Counted from the stretch's first letter, positions 1 to 10,142 are shown. The stretch: 53,159 bases of DNA from Pseudomonadota bacterium (GCA_020160755.1 JAIUPN010000009.1:137694-190852), one strand, 5' to 3'. Program-made: numbers and translations. The notes: generated by a model not told the origin, from the sequence alone.

Positions 1-812
1 ACGACCTGATGATCACCAACGAGGGCGATCAGTATGGCATCGTCGTCAACGGCGCGGTGAAGTGGGAAGATATCGGCCACCTCCGCGAAAACCTGCCCGA
101 CGACATCACGCTCAATCACAACGAAGATTATGGCCTGCTCGCGCTCCAGGGTCCGAAGGCGGTCGATGCGCTGGTTCGGCTGGTACCCGAGGCCGCGGAT
201 CTCGTCTTCATGCAGGCGACCCGCGCGACTTGGGCTGGCCACGCGATCGCGCTCAGCCGGTCGGGTTATACCGGCGAGGACGGGTTCGAGATTTCGCTGC
301 CCAATGAGGCGCTGACTGCCTTCGCCGACGCGCTCTGCGCGATGGACGAAGTGAAACCGATCGGCCTCGGCGCGCGCGACTCGCTGCGCCTCGAAGCCGG
401 CCTGCCGCTCTACGGGCACGACCTCACCCCCGCGATCGATCCCGCCGAAGCCGACCTCGGCTTTGCGATCAGCAAACGCCGCCGTGCGGAAGAGAATTTC
501 CCGGGCGCAGCACGCATCCTCGGCCATCTCGAAGACGGCCCGCCGCAGAAGCGCGTCGGACTGCTCGTTGACGGTAAACTGCCGGTGCGTGAGGGCGCCA
601 AGCTGTTCGACGGCGAAGACGAGATCGGCGTCGTGACGTCGGGCGGTTTCGCGCCGAGCGTCGGCGCGCCGATCGCGATGGGTTATGTCCCCACGGGTCT
701 GTCGACGCCCGGCACCGCGGTCGCCGCCGAAGTGCGCGGCAAGCGTGTGCCTTGCACCGTCGCCGCCATGCCGTTCGTTCCGCATAATTATGTTCGTAAA
801 ACAGGAGGTTGA
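1..812 (+). CDS. gcvT: Aminomethyltransferase, glycine cleavage T protein (5' partial)
   Basis: The reading frame is open to the left edge, so the N-terminus lies outside the window; about 270 residues remain. The T protein takes the aminomethyl group from lipoyl-GcvH and passes it to tetrahydrofolate, releasing ammonia. Visible family signatures are YGLLALQGPKA, the SRSGYTGEDGFE segment and GLGARDSLRLEAGLPLYGHD, all typical of the folate-binding GcvT fold, followed by a C-terminal barrel with VGLLVDGKLP and GVVTSGGFAPSVG. The gene ends 3 nt before gcvH, with AGGAGG overlapping its last codons as the gcvH ribosome binding site. The promoter and any glycine riboswitch would lie upstream of the window. 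Confidence 0.96.
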   Translation, partial: DLMITNEGDQYGIVVNGAVKWEDIGHLRENLPDDITLNHNEDYGLLALQGPKAVDALVRLVPEAADLVFMQATRATWAGHAIALSRSGYTGEDGFEISLPNEALTAFADALCAMDEVKPIGLGARDSLRLEAGLPLYGHDLTPAIDPAEADLGFAISKRRRAEENFPGAARILGHLEDGPPQKRVGLLVDGKLPVREGAKLFDGEDEIGVVTSGGFAPSVGAPIAMGYVPTGLSTPGTAVAAEVRGKRVPCTVAAMPFVPHNYVRKTGG

Positions 813-815
813 CTG

Positions 816-1187
816 ATGCCGCGTTATTTTACCGAAGAGCATGAGTGGATCGACGTCGACGGCGATATCGCGACGGTCGGCATCACCGACTTCGCGCAGG
901 GCCAGCTTGGCGACATCGTGTTCGTCGAGGTTCCCGATACCGGCGCCGAGCTCAGCAAGGGCGGCGACGCCGCGGTCGTCGAATCGGTGAAGGCGGCAAG
1001 CGACGTCTACGCTCCGGTCGACGGCACCGTGACCGAAGGCAATGGCCAGCTCGAGGAAGACCCCGCGCTCGTCAATTCGGATCCCGAAGGCGAAGGCTGG
1101 TTCTTCCGCATGACGCTGGGCGACAAGAGTCAGCTCGACGGCCTGATGGACGCTGCCGCGTACAAGGTCTTCTGCGACACCCTGTAA
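816..1187 (+). CDS. gcvH: Glycine cleavage system H protein
   Basis: This 123-residue lipoyl carrier shuttles the aminomethyl intermediate between P, T and L proteins. The lipoyl-lysine motif [15 protein letters not shown] is present with the modified lysine at residue 59. The N-terminus (YFTEEHEW) and the G-x-G-x-F/WF-x-M end match the family, and the length is normal. It follows gcvT by 3 nt with a strong AGGAGG site, so both are clearly one transcript. The stop is followed by a long GC-rich hairpin at 1195-1216. Confidence 0.97.
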   Translation: MPRYFTEEHEWIDVDGDIATVGITDFAQGQLGDIVFVEVPDTGAELSKGGDAAVVESVKAASDVYAPVDGTVTEGNGQLEEDPALVNSDPEGEGWFFRMTLGDKSQLDGLMDAAAYKVFCDTL

Positions 1188-1194
1188 CCGGTCG

Positions 1195-1216
1195 CCCCTC
1201 CCGCGGGCGGGAGGGG
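1195..1216 (+). repeat. GC-rich perfect inverted repeat between gcvH and the next gene
   Basis: A 9-bp perfect stem (1195-1203 CCCCTCCCG paired with 1208-1216 CGGGAGGGG) closes a CGGG loop. No T-tract follows, so it is not a typical intrinsic terminator. It lies 10 nt upstream of the ATG at 1227 and abuts that gene's GGGAGGG ribosome binding site, so it may be an mRNA stabiliser, an RNA processing site or a translation-modulating hairpin. Its function is not determined from sequence. Confidence 0.6.
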
Positions 1217-1226
1217 GAGGGATGAG

Positions 1227-2042
1227 ATGAGCGATACCGCGCTGACCCATTGCCGCCTGATGGTGGCGACACCCATCTATGAGGGCGCGCAGGGCACCTA
1301 TGTCCGCGCGGCGCTCGACCTTGCGCTGCGCGCGCAGGCGATGGGCGTGTCGGTGCGGTTCGAATTCATCCTCTATCAGCCGTCGATCACGCGTGCGCGC
1401 AACATGCTCACCGCGATGTTCCTCGCCAGCGACTGCACGCACATGCTGTTCGTCGATGCGGACATCGATTTCTCGCCCGACGACGTCTTTTCGATGGTGA
1501 GGGCGATGGACGCGCATCCCGAGGTGGGCGTGCTTGGCGCGGCCTATCCGCGGCGGATGGTCAATTGGCGGAATGTCGCGCGCGCGGTCGAGCTGGGGCT
1601 TGCAAAGGATAATCCCGCCGACCTCGCGCGTTATGCGGGCGAGTATGCGCTGCATTTCCTGTACCCTGACCAAAGCTTCAAGATGACCGATCTTGTCGAA
1701 CTGTCGCGGCTTGGAACGGCGATGATGCTGATCCGCCGCGATGTGCTCGAAGGCGTGCACGCCGCCTTGCCCGACCTGGTTTTCCGGCCCGATCCGGCCG
1801 AGCGGCAGACGCACGGTGTCGGTGAGCTCGAACCCGCCTTTTTCTGCCCGCTCATCGAACCCGAAAGTCAGGCCCTGCTTTCGGACGATTATGCGTTTTG
1901 CCGCCGGGCCCGCGACGCGGGCTTCCGGATATGGCTCGCCCCCTGGGTCCGGACAACCCACGCGGGACCGACGGTCTTTTCGGGCACACTCGCCGACACC
2001 GCTCAGCTTTTTTCTTCAAATCCAGCTTCTTCTCCGGAGTAG
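1227..2042 (+). CDS. Glycosyltransferase-like (GT-A fold) protein inside the gcv operon
   Basis: This 271-residue protein has GT-A-like features: an N-terminal VATPIYEG strand, a DxD-type motif in LFVDADIDFSPDDV (about residues 76-89), and a C-terminal LLSDDYAFCRRARDAGFRIW segment resembling the acceptor-side E/D-D motif of family A glycosyltransferases. No signal peptide or membrane segment is seen. It starts 39 nt after gcvH with GGGAGGG as its ribosome binding site and ends 3 nt before gcvPA, so it is transcribed with glycine cleavage genes. I do not know its substrate; the family call rests on motifs only and a nucleotide-sugar activity is an inference. Confidence 0.7.
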   Translation: MSDTALTHCRLMVATPIYEGAQGTYVRAALDLALRAQAMGVSVRFEFILYQPSITRARNMLTAMFLASDCTHMLFVDADIDFSPDDVFSMVRAMDAHPEVGVLGAAYPRRMVNWRNVARAVELGLAKDNPADLARYAGEYALHFLYPDQSFKMTDLVELSRLGTAMMLIRRDVLEGVHAALPDLVFRPDPAERQTHGVGELEPAFFCPLIEPESQALLSDDYAFCRRARDAGFRIWLAPWVRTTHAGPTVFSGTLADTAQLFSSNPASSPE

Positions 2043-2045
2043 TTC

Positions 2046-3400
2046 ATGCGTTATCTCCCTCTGACTTCCGATGATCGCGCGGCAATGCTCGCGACCATCG
2101 GCGCATCGTCGATCGACGACCTGTTCGTCGATGTTCCCGCCGAGGCGCGGCTCGATGGTCCGATCGCCGGCCTGCCGAACCATGCGAGCGAACTCGCGGT
2201 GGAGCGCCATATGGGCGCGCTCGCGCGCCGCAGCCGCGCCGCGGGCGAGGGCCCCTTCTTCCTCGGCGCGGGTGCCTATCGTCACCATGTTCCGGCGAGC
2301 GTCGATCATCTGATCCAGCGCGGCGAGTTCCTGACCGCCTACACCCCGTACCAGCCCGAAATCGCGCAGGGCACGCTCCAGATGCTGTTCGAATTCCAGA
2401 GCCAGGTCGCGCGCCTGCTCGGCACCGACGTTGCCAATGCGTCGATGTACGACGGATCGACCGCGTGCTGGGAAGCGATCGTCATGGCGCGGCGCATCAC
2501 CAAACGTGCGAAGGCGCTGCTCTCGACCGGCCTCCACCCGCATTATCGCAGCGTCGCGCGGACGATGGCGAAATATACCGGCGACATCCTGGTCGACGGC
2601 GACCCCAGCCTCGACGCCGGCACCGACTGGGCGGCGCTCGCGGACAGCATCGACAAGGAAACGAGCTGCGTCGTCGTGCAATATCCCGACATCCTCGGAC
2701 GCATCGACGATATGACGAAGCTTGCCGAGGCGTGTCAGGCCGCGGGCGCGTTGCTGATCGCGGTCGTGACCGAACCCGTCGCCCTGGGCCTGATCAAGTC
2801 GCCCGGCGAGATGGGCGCCGATATCGTGGTGGGCGAGGGGCAGTCGCTCGGCGTCGGACTCCAGTTCGGTGGTCCTTATGTTGGCCTCTTCGCGTGCAAG
2901 ACCAAATATGTCCGCCAGATGCCGGGTCGCCTGTGCGGCGAAACGGTCGATGCGAATGGCAAGCGCGGTTTCGTGCTGACGCTGTCGACCCGCGAACAGC
3001 ATATCCGCCGCGAGAAAGCCACGAGTAATATCTGCACCAATTCAGGCCTTTGTGCGCTAGCTTTCAGCATCCACATGACCTTGCTGGGCGAAGCAGGCTT
3101 GCGCCAGCTCGCAGCGATCAACCACAGCCGCGCAAAGGCGGCGGCGGCAGAACTGGCGAAGGTGCCCGGTGTTTCGGTGCTGAACAACAGCTTCTTCAAC
3201 GAATTCACGCTGCTGCTCCCGACCACCGCGCGGCCGGTGATCCACAAGCTTGCGGAGAAGGACATCCTCGGCGGCGTCTCGCTCGGCCGCCTCTACCCCG
3301 ACAACACGGGCCTCGAAAACGGCCTTGTCGTCGCCGTGACCGAAACCGTGACCGAGGCGGATATTGCCGCCTTCGCTGCTGCCCTGAAGGAGGTGCTGGC

Positions 3401-3404
<4 letters not shown>
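2046..3404 (+). CDS. gcvPA: Glycine dehydrogenase (decarboxylating) subunit 1
   Basis: The 452-residue alpha half of the split P protein. Recognisable stretches are [15 protein letters not shown] at the start, [38 protein letters not shown] and the [11 protein letters not shown] / [11 protein letters not shown] block characteristic of GcvPA. With GcvPB it forms the PLP-dependent decarboxylase that loads the aminomethyl group onto GcvH. The start follows the upstream stop by 3 nt with CGGAG before it. The stop overlaps the gcvPB start (ATGA), as expected for subunits made in equal amounts. Confidence 0.97.
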
Positions 3405-4944
<1,540 letters not shown>

Positions 4945-4945
<1 letters not shown>

Positions 4946-5292
4946 TGACCGAGCCCGCGCCCGGCCCCGAACGTCCCGAAACGCGCGCTGGCGCCGGGTG
5001 CGTTGCGGCCGGTGCGCTGTTCGCGATCGTCGCGATTCTCGGCTGGCTGATCGCGATCACCGCTTATGGGCTCGTTGTCGAGCAATGGGAGATGATCGAG
5101 GTCCGCCGCGAGTTCAGCTATGACTGGGTCTTTCTTTACGCGCCGCTGTTCGCGATCGGGCTTGGCCTTGCCACTGCTTTCTTTGTCTCGCGGCGTGCGT
5201 CGGCGGCGCGAATGGCCTTGCTGATCACCGTCACCGGCGCCATTGCCTTGCTCGCCGGCGTCGTGCTTTTCGGGCTCGGCGGACTGATCTGA
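4945..5292 (+). CDS. Small integral membrane protein, unknown function
   Basis: A 115-residue protein with a short polar proline-rich N-terminus and three predicted hydrophobic helices (about residues 21-47, 62-81 and 87-112). I do not recognise a family. It starts inside the gcvPB stop (TGATG), so it is translationally coupled to the glycine cleavage operon. The coupling may be only convenient packaging, as nothing in the sequence links it to glycine metabolism. Confidence 0.75.
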
Positions 5293-5311
5293 CGGGGCGG
5301 GGGAGCGCGCG

Positions 5312-5761
5312 ATGAGCTGGGACAATATTTTTCTGTTGGCCAATTACTGGGCCATCGCGGGCTGGATCGCGCTCGCCTTCCTGCCGCGCGGCCCGAAAAC
5401 CCTCGCCGCGATCCTCTACGCTGGGGTCTTCCTGCTCTGCCTCGCCTATACGATCCTGATCCTCGGTTTCCTGACCGGCGGCATCGACCCCGGCGGCGCG
5501 AGCGGTGCCGACTTCACGACGCTGAAGGGCGTGATGAAGCTGTTCGACAGTCCCGGCGGTGCGACGCTCGGCTGGGTCCATTATCTGGCGTTCGACCTGT
5601 TTACCGGCATGTGGATCGCGCGCGATGCCGACCAGAAGGGCTTCAGCCGCGTCGTCCAGTTTCCCTTCCTGTTCCTGACCCTGATGGTCGGCCCCGTCGG
5701 CCTCTTCGCATGGCTGATCGCGCGCGAACGCCGCGCGCGGGCGCAGGCAAGGGGCAAGTGA
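5312..5761 (+). CDS. ABA4-like family membrane protein (DUF4281)
   Basis: This 149-residue protein has four hydrophobic helices. The conserved core [19 protein letters not shown] and the tail [15 protein letters not shown] are typical of the ABA4-like family, named after the plant neoxanthin-formation protein and common in carotenoid-making alphaproteobacteria. A carotenoid-related role is suggested by family only. It lies 19 nt downstream of the previous gene, and its stop overlaps the next start (GTGA at 5758-5761). Confidence 0.8.
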   Translation: MSWDNIFLLANYWAIAGWIALAFLPRGPKTLAAILYAGVFLLCLAYTILILGFLTGGIDPGGASGADFTTLKGVMKLFDSPGGATLGWVHYLAFDLFTGMWIARDADQKGFSRVVQFPFLFLTLMVGPVGLFAWLIARERRARAQARGK

Positions 5762-6393
5762 CGCCGCAGCCGTGGATGCCCGGCGACGGCGATCCCGCCG
5801 CCAAGCGCCATGCGCCGGCGACACAACGCAATCGGGACGCGATCGCCGCAGTGCTTGCCGGCTGGTTACCCGCGCCCGGCACCGTGCTGGAGGTTGCGAG
5901 CGGATCGGGCGAACATGTCGTCCACTTCGCGTCCGTTTTTCCAGCGCTCGACTGGCAACCGAGCGACCCCGATCCCGCCGGCCTGACCTCGATCGCGGCG
6001 TACCGCGCCGAAGCCGGGCTTGCGAACGTCGCGCCGCCGCTGGCGCTCGATGCCTCGGCCCCCGAATGGCCGGTCGACCGTGCCGATGCGGTCCTCTGCG
6101 TAAACATGGTCCACATCAGCCCGTGGGAGGCAACGCTGGGCCTGTTTGCGGGCGCGGCACGGCTGCTCGCCCTGGGGGCGCCGCTGATCCTCTACGGCCC
6201 CTATATCGAGCCCGATGTACCTACGGCGCCAAGCAATCTTGCCTTCGATACCAGCCTGCGCGCGCGGAGTCCGGGGTGGGGCCTGCGCGATACCGATGCC
6301 GTCAAGGACGCTGCAACGGACGCCGGTTTCACCTTTGCCGAACGCCGCGCGATGCCTGCCAACAATCTGATGCTGCTCTTCCGCCGCACCTGA
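5758..6393 (+). CDS. DUF938 SAM-dependent methyltransferase-like protein
   Basis: About 211 residues from a GTG start at 5758 that overlaps the preceding stop (GTGA) and has AAGGGG a few nt upstream; an alternative ATG is at 5776. The motif [18 protein letters not shown] is a Rossmann SAM-binding loop, and [17 protein letters not shown] and [16 protein letters not shown] match the DUF938 family. The substrate is unknown. It is the last gene of the tightly packed run that begins with gcvT. Confidence 0.85.
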   Translation: MTPQPWMPGDGDPAAKRHAPATQRNRDAIAAVLAGWLPAPGTVLEVASGSGEHVVHFASVFPALDWQPSDPDPAGLTSIAAYRAEAGLANVAPPLALDASAPEWPVDRADAVLCVNMVHISPWEATLGLFAGAARLLALGAPLILYGPYIEPDVPTAPSNLAFDTSLRARSPGWGLRDTDAVKDAATDAGFTFAERRAMPANNLMLLFRRT

Positions 6394-6421
6394 TGCACCT
6401 GACAGGATCGTCGATCGGCGC

Positions 6422-6449
6422 TTTACCTCGCGGGTACAGTCGCTAGCTT
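6422..6449 (+). promoter_or_regulatory. Candidate sigma-70-type promoter for the acyl-CoA synthetase
   Basis: TTTACC (6422-6427) and TAGCTT (6444-6449) are spaced by 16 nt in the intergenic gap before the gene at 6495. Both hexamers match the consensus only partly. A strong GAGGAGAGAG ribosome binding site follows at about 6480-6490. Confidence 0.35.
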
Positions 6450-6494
6450 TCCTCCAATTGCGCGCAAAAGACGCGATTCGAGGAGAGAGAGCCG

Positions 6495-8054
6495 ATGGGC
6501 CGCGACGTTTCGGAGCTGTTTACGTTCGACGAATTCCTGACCCATTGGGCGGGCGAGCGCCCCGACCGTGTCGGGTTGCGCGAAGAGGGGCGCGTCTACA
6601 GCTACGCCGAACTTGATGATCGGACCGCGCGCGCGGCATCGGCGCTGATCGCGGCAGGGCTGAAGAAGGGCGACCGGATCGCGTGGATCGGCAAGAACAG
6701 CGACCTCTATTTCACCCTCTTCTATGGCGCGGCGCGCGCCGGCATCGTCATGGCGCCCATCGGGTGGCGCCTGTCGCCGACCGAATGGGCGTTCATCGTC
6801 AACGACACGCAGGCGAAGATCGTCTTTGCCGGGCCGGGGTTCGACGGGCTGGCCGGGCAACTCGCGGGCAAGCTCGACAATGATCCGGCGATCATCGGCG
6901 CGGCCGACGCGTGGGCGATGATCGACGGCGCCGACCGCGTGTCCTTTGAACCCTCGGAGGCGAATGACGCGGTGCTCCAGCTTTATACGTCGGGCACCAC
7001 CGGCAATCCCAAGGGCGCGGTGCTGTCGAACCAGAATCTGTTCGCGCTCCGGAAGCATTCGAACACGCTGGATCTGCCTTATACCAAATGGGAGGATGAC
7101 GAGGCCGTACTCGTCGCAATGCCGTGCGCGCATATCGGCGGCACCGGACTCGGAATCATGGCGCTCGCAGCGGGGCTGCCCGGCGTCGTGCTCGCCGAAT
7201 TCAATCCCGACGGCGTGTTCGACGCGGTCGAACAGCACGGCGTGACGCGCTTCTTCATGGTCCCGGCGGCGCTCCAGATGCTGTTGATGCACCCGCGCTG
7301 CACCAGCGTCGACTACAGCCGCCTCAAATATATCCTCTACGGTGCCGCGCCGATCCCGCTCGAACTGCTGCGTCAGTGTATCAAGGTGTTCGGTGCGCAG
7401 TTCATCCAGGCTTACGGGATGACCGAAACGACGGGCACCATCTCGATGCTGCCGCCCGAGGATCATGATCCTGCAGGCAATGCGCGGATGCGTTCTGCGG
7501 GCAAGGCGCTCCCCGGGGTCGAAATCGTCATTCTCGGACCCGACGGCGAAGCGGTTCCGACGGGCGAGGTCGGCGAGGTCGTTACGCGCTCGTCGAACAA
7601 TATGCTCGGTTACTGGAACCTGCCCGACGCGACGGCAAGCACGATGACCGACGACGGCTGGATCCGCACCGGCGACGCCGGCTTCCTCGACGCCGACGGC
7701 TATCTGTTCATCCACGACCGGATGAAGGATATGATCATCACCGGCGGCGAAAATGTTTATCCGGCCGAGGTCGAAAGCGCTATCTTCGGCCATCCTGCGG
7801 TGCAGGAGGTCGCGGTGATCGGTGTTCCGGACGCCAAATGGGGCGAGACGGTGAAGGCGGTCGTGGTCGCCAAGCCCGGCACGACGGTCGAGGAATCCGA
7901 TATCATCGCCTGGGCGCGCGAGCGTATCGCTCCCTTCAAATGCCCGCGCAGTATCGACCTGATCGACGCGCTGCCGCGCAACGCCAGCGGCAAGATCCTG
8001 CGCAAGGATCTGCGCGCCCCCTATTGGGAAGGCTATGAGCGGATGGTGAATTGA
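6495..8054 (+). CDS. Acyl-CoA synthetase (class I adenylate-forming, FadD-like)
   Basis: This 519-residue enzyme activates a carboxylic acid to its CoA thioester through an acyl-adenylate. The P-loop-like LYTSGTTGNPKG (about residues 162-173), YGMTETTG, GWIRTGDAGFLD, the hinge RMKDMIITGGENVYPAEVE and the terminal catalytic-lysine motif PRNASGKILRKD are all intact. The length suits medium/long-chain or steroid side-chain ligases; the exact substrate cannot be read. It stands alone, with its own leader and a strong intrinsic terminator at 8212-8241. Confidence 0.93.
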   Translation: MGRDVSELFTFDEFLTHWAGERPDRVGLREEGRVYSYAELDDRTARAASALIAAGLKKGDRIAWIGKNSDLYFTLFYGAARAGIVMAPIGWRLSPTEWAFIVNDTQAKIVFAGPGFDGLAGQLAGKLDNDPAIIGAADAWAMIDGADRVSFEPSEANDAVLQLYTSGTTGNPKGAVLSNQNLFALRKHSNTLDLPYTKWEDDEAVLVAMPCAHIGGTGLGIMALAAGLPGVVLAEFNPDGVFDAVEQHGVTRFFMVPAALQMLLMHPRCTSVDYSRLKYILYGAAPIPLELLRQCIKVFGAQFIQAYGMTETTGTISMLPPEDHDPAGNARMRSAGKALPGVEIVILGPDGEAVPTGEVGEVVTRSSNNMLGYWNLPDATASTMTDDGWIRTGDAGFLDADGYLFIHDRMKDMIITGGENVYPAEVESAIFGHPAVQEVAVIGVPDAKWGETVKAVVVAKPGTTVEESDIIAWARERIAPFKCPRSIDLIDALPRNASGKILRKDLRAPYWEGYERMVN

Positions 8055-8127
8055 GGGCGGGCTTCGGCCGGTTGCGAACCGTGAGAATGTGAAAGCCAGC
8101 GCACCTCGCGCGGCATAAATTTCCCCC

Positions 8128-8241
8128 ACATTCGGCCTTTCGCGCGACCTACACCCCTGAAAGGCCGATGCGTTTTCCTCGTTGGCGTTGCCATGCGCGA
8201 GGAACATGGGGGGGCTCCATCACATGGTGGAGCCCTTTTTT
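8128..8241 (+). ncRNA. Candidate structured small RNA ending in an intrinsic terminator
   Basis: Between the acyl-CoA synthetase stop and the convergent LysR gene there are three successive hairpins: arms 8132-8140 / 8160-8168 (9 bp, TCGGCCTTT with AAAGGCCGA), arms 8175-8181 / 8198-8204 (TTCCTCG with CGAGGAA, plus an inner TGGC/GCCA), and a terminator stem. A -10-like TAAATT lies at 8116-8121, which would start transcription near the first hairpin; no convincing -35 is seen. It could equally be the 3' UTR of the upstream gene. Confidence 0.35.
8212..8241 (+). terminator. Intrinsic terminator
   Basis: Stem GGGCTCCA (8212-8219) pairs with TGGAGCCC (8228-8235) and is followed by six T (8236-8241). 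It ends the plus-strand transcript coming from the acyl-CoA synthetase and/or the candidate small RNA. No A-tract precedes it, so it is not obviously bidirectional. Confidence 0.85.
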
Positions 8242-8270
8242 GTTGCGCGGAAGCCGTGGCGGCCCCGGTT

Positions 8271-9155
8271 TCAGGCCGGCGGGATGGAGCTCGCAATTTC
8301 GTCAATGAGCCATTCGCGGAACCGCTGCATCGCGTCGCTTTCGCCGCGCGACATCAGGCGGGTGAGCCAGTAGCGGCCCGCGTCGATCGCGATCGCAAAG
8401 GGCTGGACGAGCGTTTCGGCTGCGAGTTCGCGCACGAACATCGACGGCGGGGCAAGCGCGACGCCGAGGCCGGCGGCCGCGGCCGAAGCCATCAGCGCCG
8501 AACTGTCGAATACCGGACCGCGCAACACCGGCGTGCTGACTCCCGCAGCGCCGAACCACAGCGCCCATTCGTCGGCGCGATATGAACGGAGAAGGCGCTC
8601 GTGGACCAGATCGGCGGGCGTTTTGAGCCGCGCCGCGATCGCGGGGGCGCAAACCGGCGCCATCGGTGCGGCGAGCAACGGCTCGGCATGGGTCCCGTGC
8701 CAGGCGCCGTCACCGAAACGGATCGCATAATCGAGCGCCTCACCGGCAAGATCGACCCGGTTGTTGTTCGTCGAGATACGCAAGTCGATCGTCGGATGCG
8801 CGCGCGCAAATTTGTCGAGGCGGGGGAGCAACCAGCCGGTCGCGAAGGTGCCGACCACGCCGACCTTGAGCGCCTCGCGAAAGCGGCCATCGGCATATTG
8901 GTCGAGCGTCGCGGCGACGCGGTCGAAGGCGTCGGCGACCACGGGGACGAGGGCATGCCCTTCGTCGGTGAGCGCCAGCCCGCGCGGCAGGCGGTGGAAC
9001 AGGCGCGTTCCGAGCCGGCGTTCGAGCTGTGCGACCTGATGACTGACCGCGCCCTGACTGACGCACAGTTCGATTGCGGCACGCGTGAAGTTGAGATGGC
9101 GCGCCGCGGCCTCGAAGGCGCGAAGAGCGTTTAACGGGAGCTGGGCACGGTCCAT
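8271..9155 (-). CDS. LysR-family regulator (GcvA/AmpR-like), divergent from the beta-lactamase
   Basis: This 294-residue protein has the N-terminal winged HTH (LNALRAFEAAARHLNFTRAA...SQGAVSHQVAQLERRLG, residues 8-49) followed by a LysR effector domain (FATGWLLPRL, GEALDYAIRFGDG, LLAAPMAPVCAP). The start PLNALRAFEAAARH and the absence of membrane segments match the GcvA/AmpR subgroup, whose AmpR members control class A and C beta-lactamases. It is divergent from the B3 metallo-beta-lactamase gene across a 94-bp gap containing a CCAT-N11-ATGG dyad, the classic ampR-bla layout. Control of the neighbour is inferred from this layout. Confidence 0.9.
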   Translation of the reverse strand: MDRAQLPLNALRAFEAAARHLNFTRAAIELCVSQGAVSHQVAQLERRLGTRLFHRLPRGLALTDEGHALVPVVADAFDRVAATLDQYADGRFREALKVGVVGTFATGWLLPRLDKFARAHPTIDLRISTNNNRVDLAGEALDYAIRFGDGAWHGTHAEPLLAAPMAPVCAPAIAARLKTPADLVHERLLRSYRADEWALWFGAAGVSTPVLRGPVFDSSALMASAAAAGLGVALAPPSMFVRELAAETLVQPFAIAIDAGRYWLTRLMSRGESDAMQRFREWLIDEIASSIPPA

Positions 9156-9161
9156 GGCTTA

Positions 9162-9180
9162 CCATCAATAATTCTCATGG
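9162..9180. promoter_or_regulatory. Candidate LysR-type operator (T-N11-A dyad)
   Basis: CCAT (9162-9165), 11 nt, ATGG (9177-9180) is a dyad that fits the LysR T-N11-A rule, with an AT-rich centre. It lies 7 nt upstream of the regulator start and about 70 nt upstream of the lactamase start, in the only gap between the two divergent genes. Confidence 0.5.
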
Positions 9181-9249
9181 CTTTGTCGAGAAATGATCCT
9201 TTGTCGCAGCGCACATGGCTTGGCATTCCGGCGGCGAAGGGAGACAAAT

Positions 9250-10116
9250 ATGATCGAAGCAATCAGCCTGTTTGCATGGCTCGCCGCGGTGAGCGGGGCC
9301 CCGGTTCCGACGGACGATCCACTGACGCGGCCGATGGCGGTCGAACGCGCGAAAGAGTGGCTTGCGCCGCTACCGCCGGAGAAGATTTTCGGGACGAGCT
9401 ATCTCGTCGGGTTCGGCGGGCTGAGCGTCGCGCTGATCGACACGGGTGCCGGGCTGATACTCGTCGACGGCGCGTTGCCGCAGGCGGCACCTGCGATTCT
9501 TGCCAATGTCCGCAAGCTCGGCTTCGACCCCAAAGACATCAAATTTATTCTGAGCACCGAGCCGCATTATGACCATGGTGGCGGGCTTGCCGCATTGGCG
9601 CGCGATACCGGCGCGACGGTCGTCGCCAGCGCGCGCGGCGCCGAGGGATTGCGCGCGGGTGCGTTGGCGAAGGACGATCCACAGCTCGGCTACGGCGGAA
9701 GCTGGCCCGCGGTGACGCGGCTGCGTGTGATGAAGGATGGCGAGGTGCTGAAGCTGGGCAAGATCGCGATCGCCGCGGTCGCGACCCCGGGGCATACGAT
9801 GGGCAGCATGAGCTGGCGCTGGCAGGCGTGCGAAGGAAAGACATGCAAGGCGATCGTTTTCGCGTCGAGCCTCAATCCGGTGTCGGCGGACGATTATCGC
9901 TACACCGCGCCGGCGAGCGCGCCGATCGTCGAGGGGTTCGAGGCGAGTTATCGCAAGATGGATGCCATGCCTTGCGACGTGCTGATTTCTGCGCATCCCG
10001 ACAATGCGGGTGCCGGCCGCTATAACGACGCACCCGGCGCCTGCCGCGCCTATGCCGACCGGTCGCGCAAATTGCTCGCAAAGCGGCTGGCCGACGAGAA
10101 GGCTGGCGTGAAGTAG
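9250..10116 (+). CDS. Subclass B3 metallo-beta-lactamase with active-site glutamate (B3-E type)
   Basis: This 288-residue secreted MBL-fold enzyme is predicted to hydrolyse beta-lactams in the periplasm. The zinc motif reads STEPHYDHGGG: Glu104, His106, Asp108 and His109 occupy positions 116/118/120/121 of the standard numbering, so the usual His116 is Glu. The other ligands are H182 (TPGHTMGS, position 196) and H249 (ISAHPDNAG, position 263). B3 hallmarks also include SLNPVSADDYRY and the cysteine pairs CEGKTC and PCDV...ACRAY. The ATG at 9250 with AGGGAG upstream gives a short hydrophobic leader; an in-frame start at 9193 would remove it. B3 enzymes with Glu116 have been described from Sphingobium (SIE-1). 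Confidence 0.9.
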   Translation: MIEAISLFAWLAAVSGAPVPTDDPLTRPMAVERAKEWLAPLPPEKIFGTSYLVGFGGLSVALIDTGAGLILVDGALPQAAPAILANVRKLGFDPKDIKFILSTEPHYDHGGGLAALARDTGATVVASARGAEGLRAGALAKDDPQLGYGGSWPAVTRLRVMKDGEVLKLGKIAIAAVATPGHTMGSMSWRWQACEGKTCKAIVFASSLNPVSADDYRYTAPASAPIVEGFEASYRKMDAMPCDVLISAHPDNAGAGRYNDAPGACRAYADRSRKLLAKRLADEKAGVK

Positions 10117-10142
10117 CAATCATTATCGGCGCCTTTTCAATC

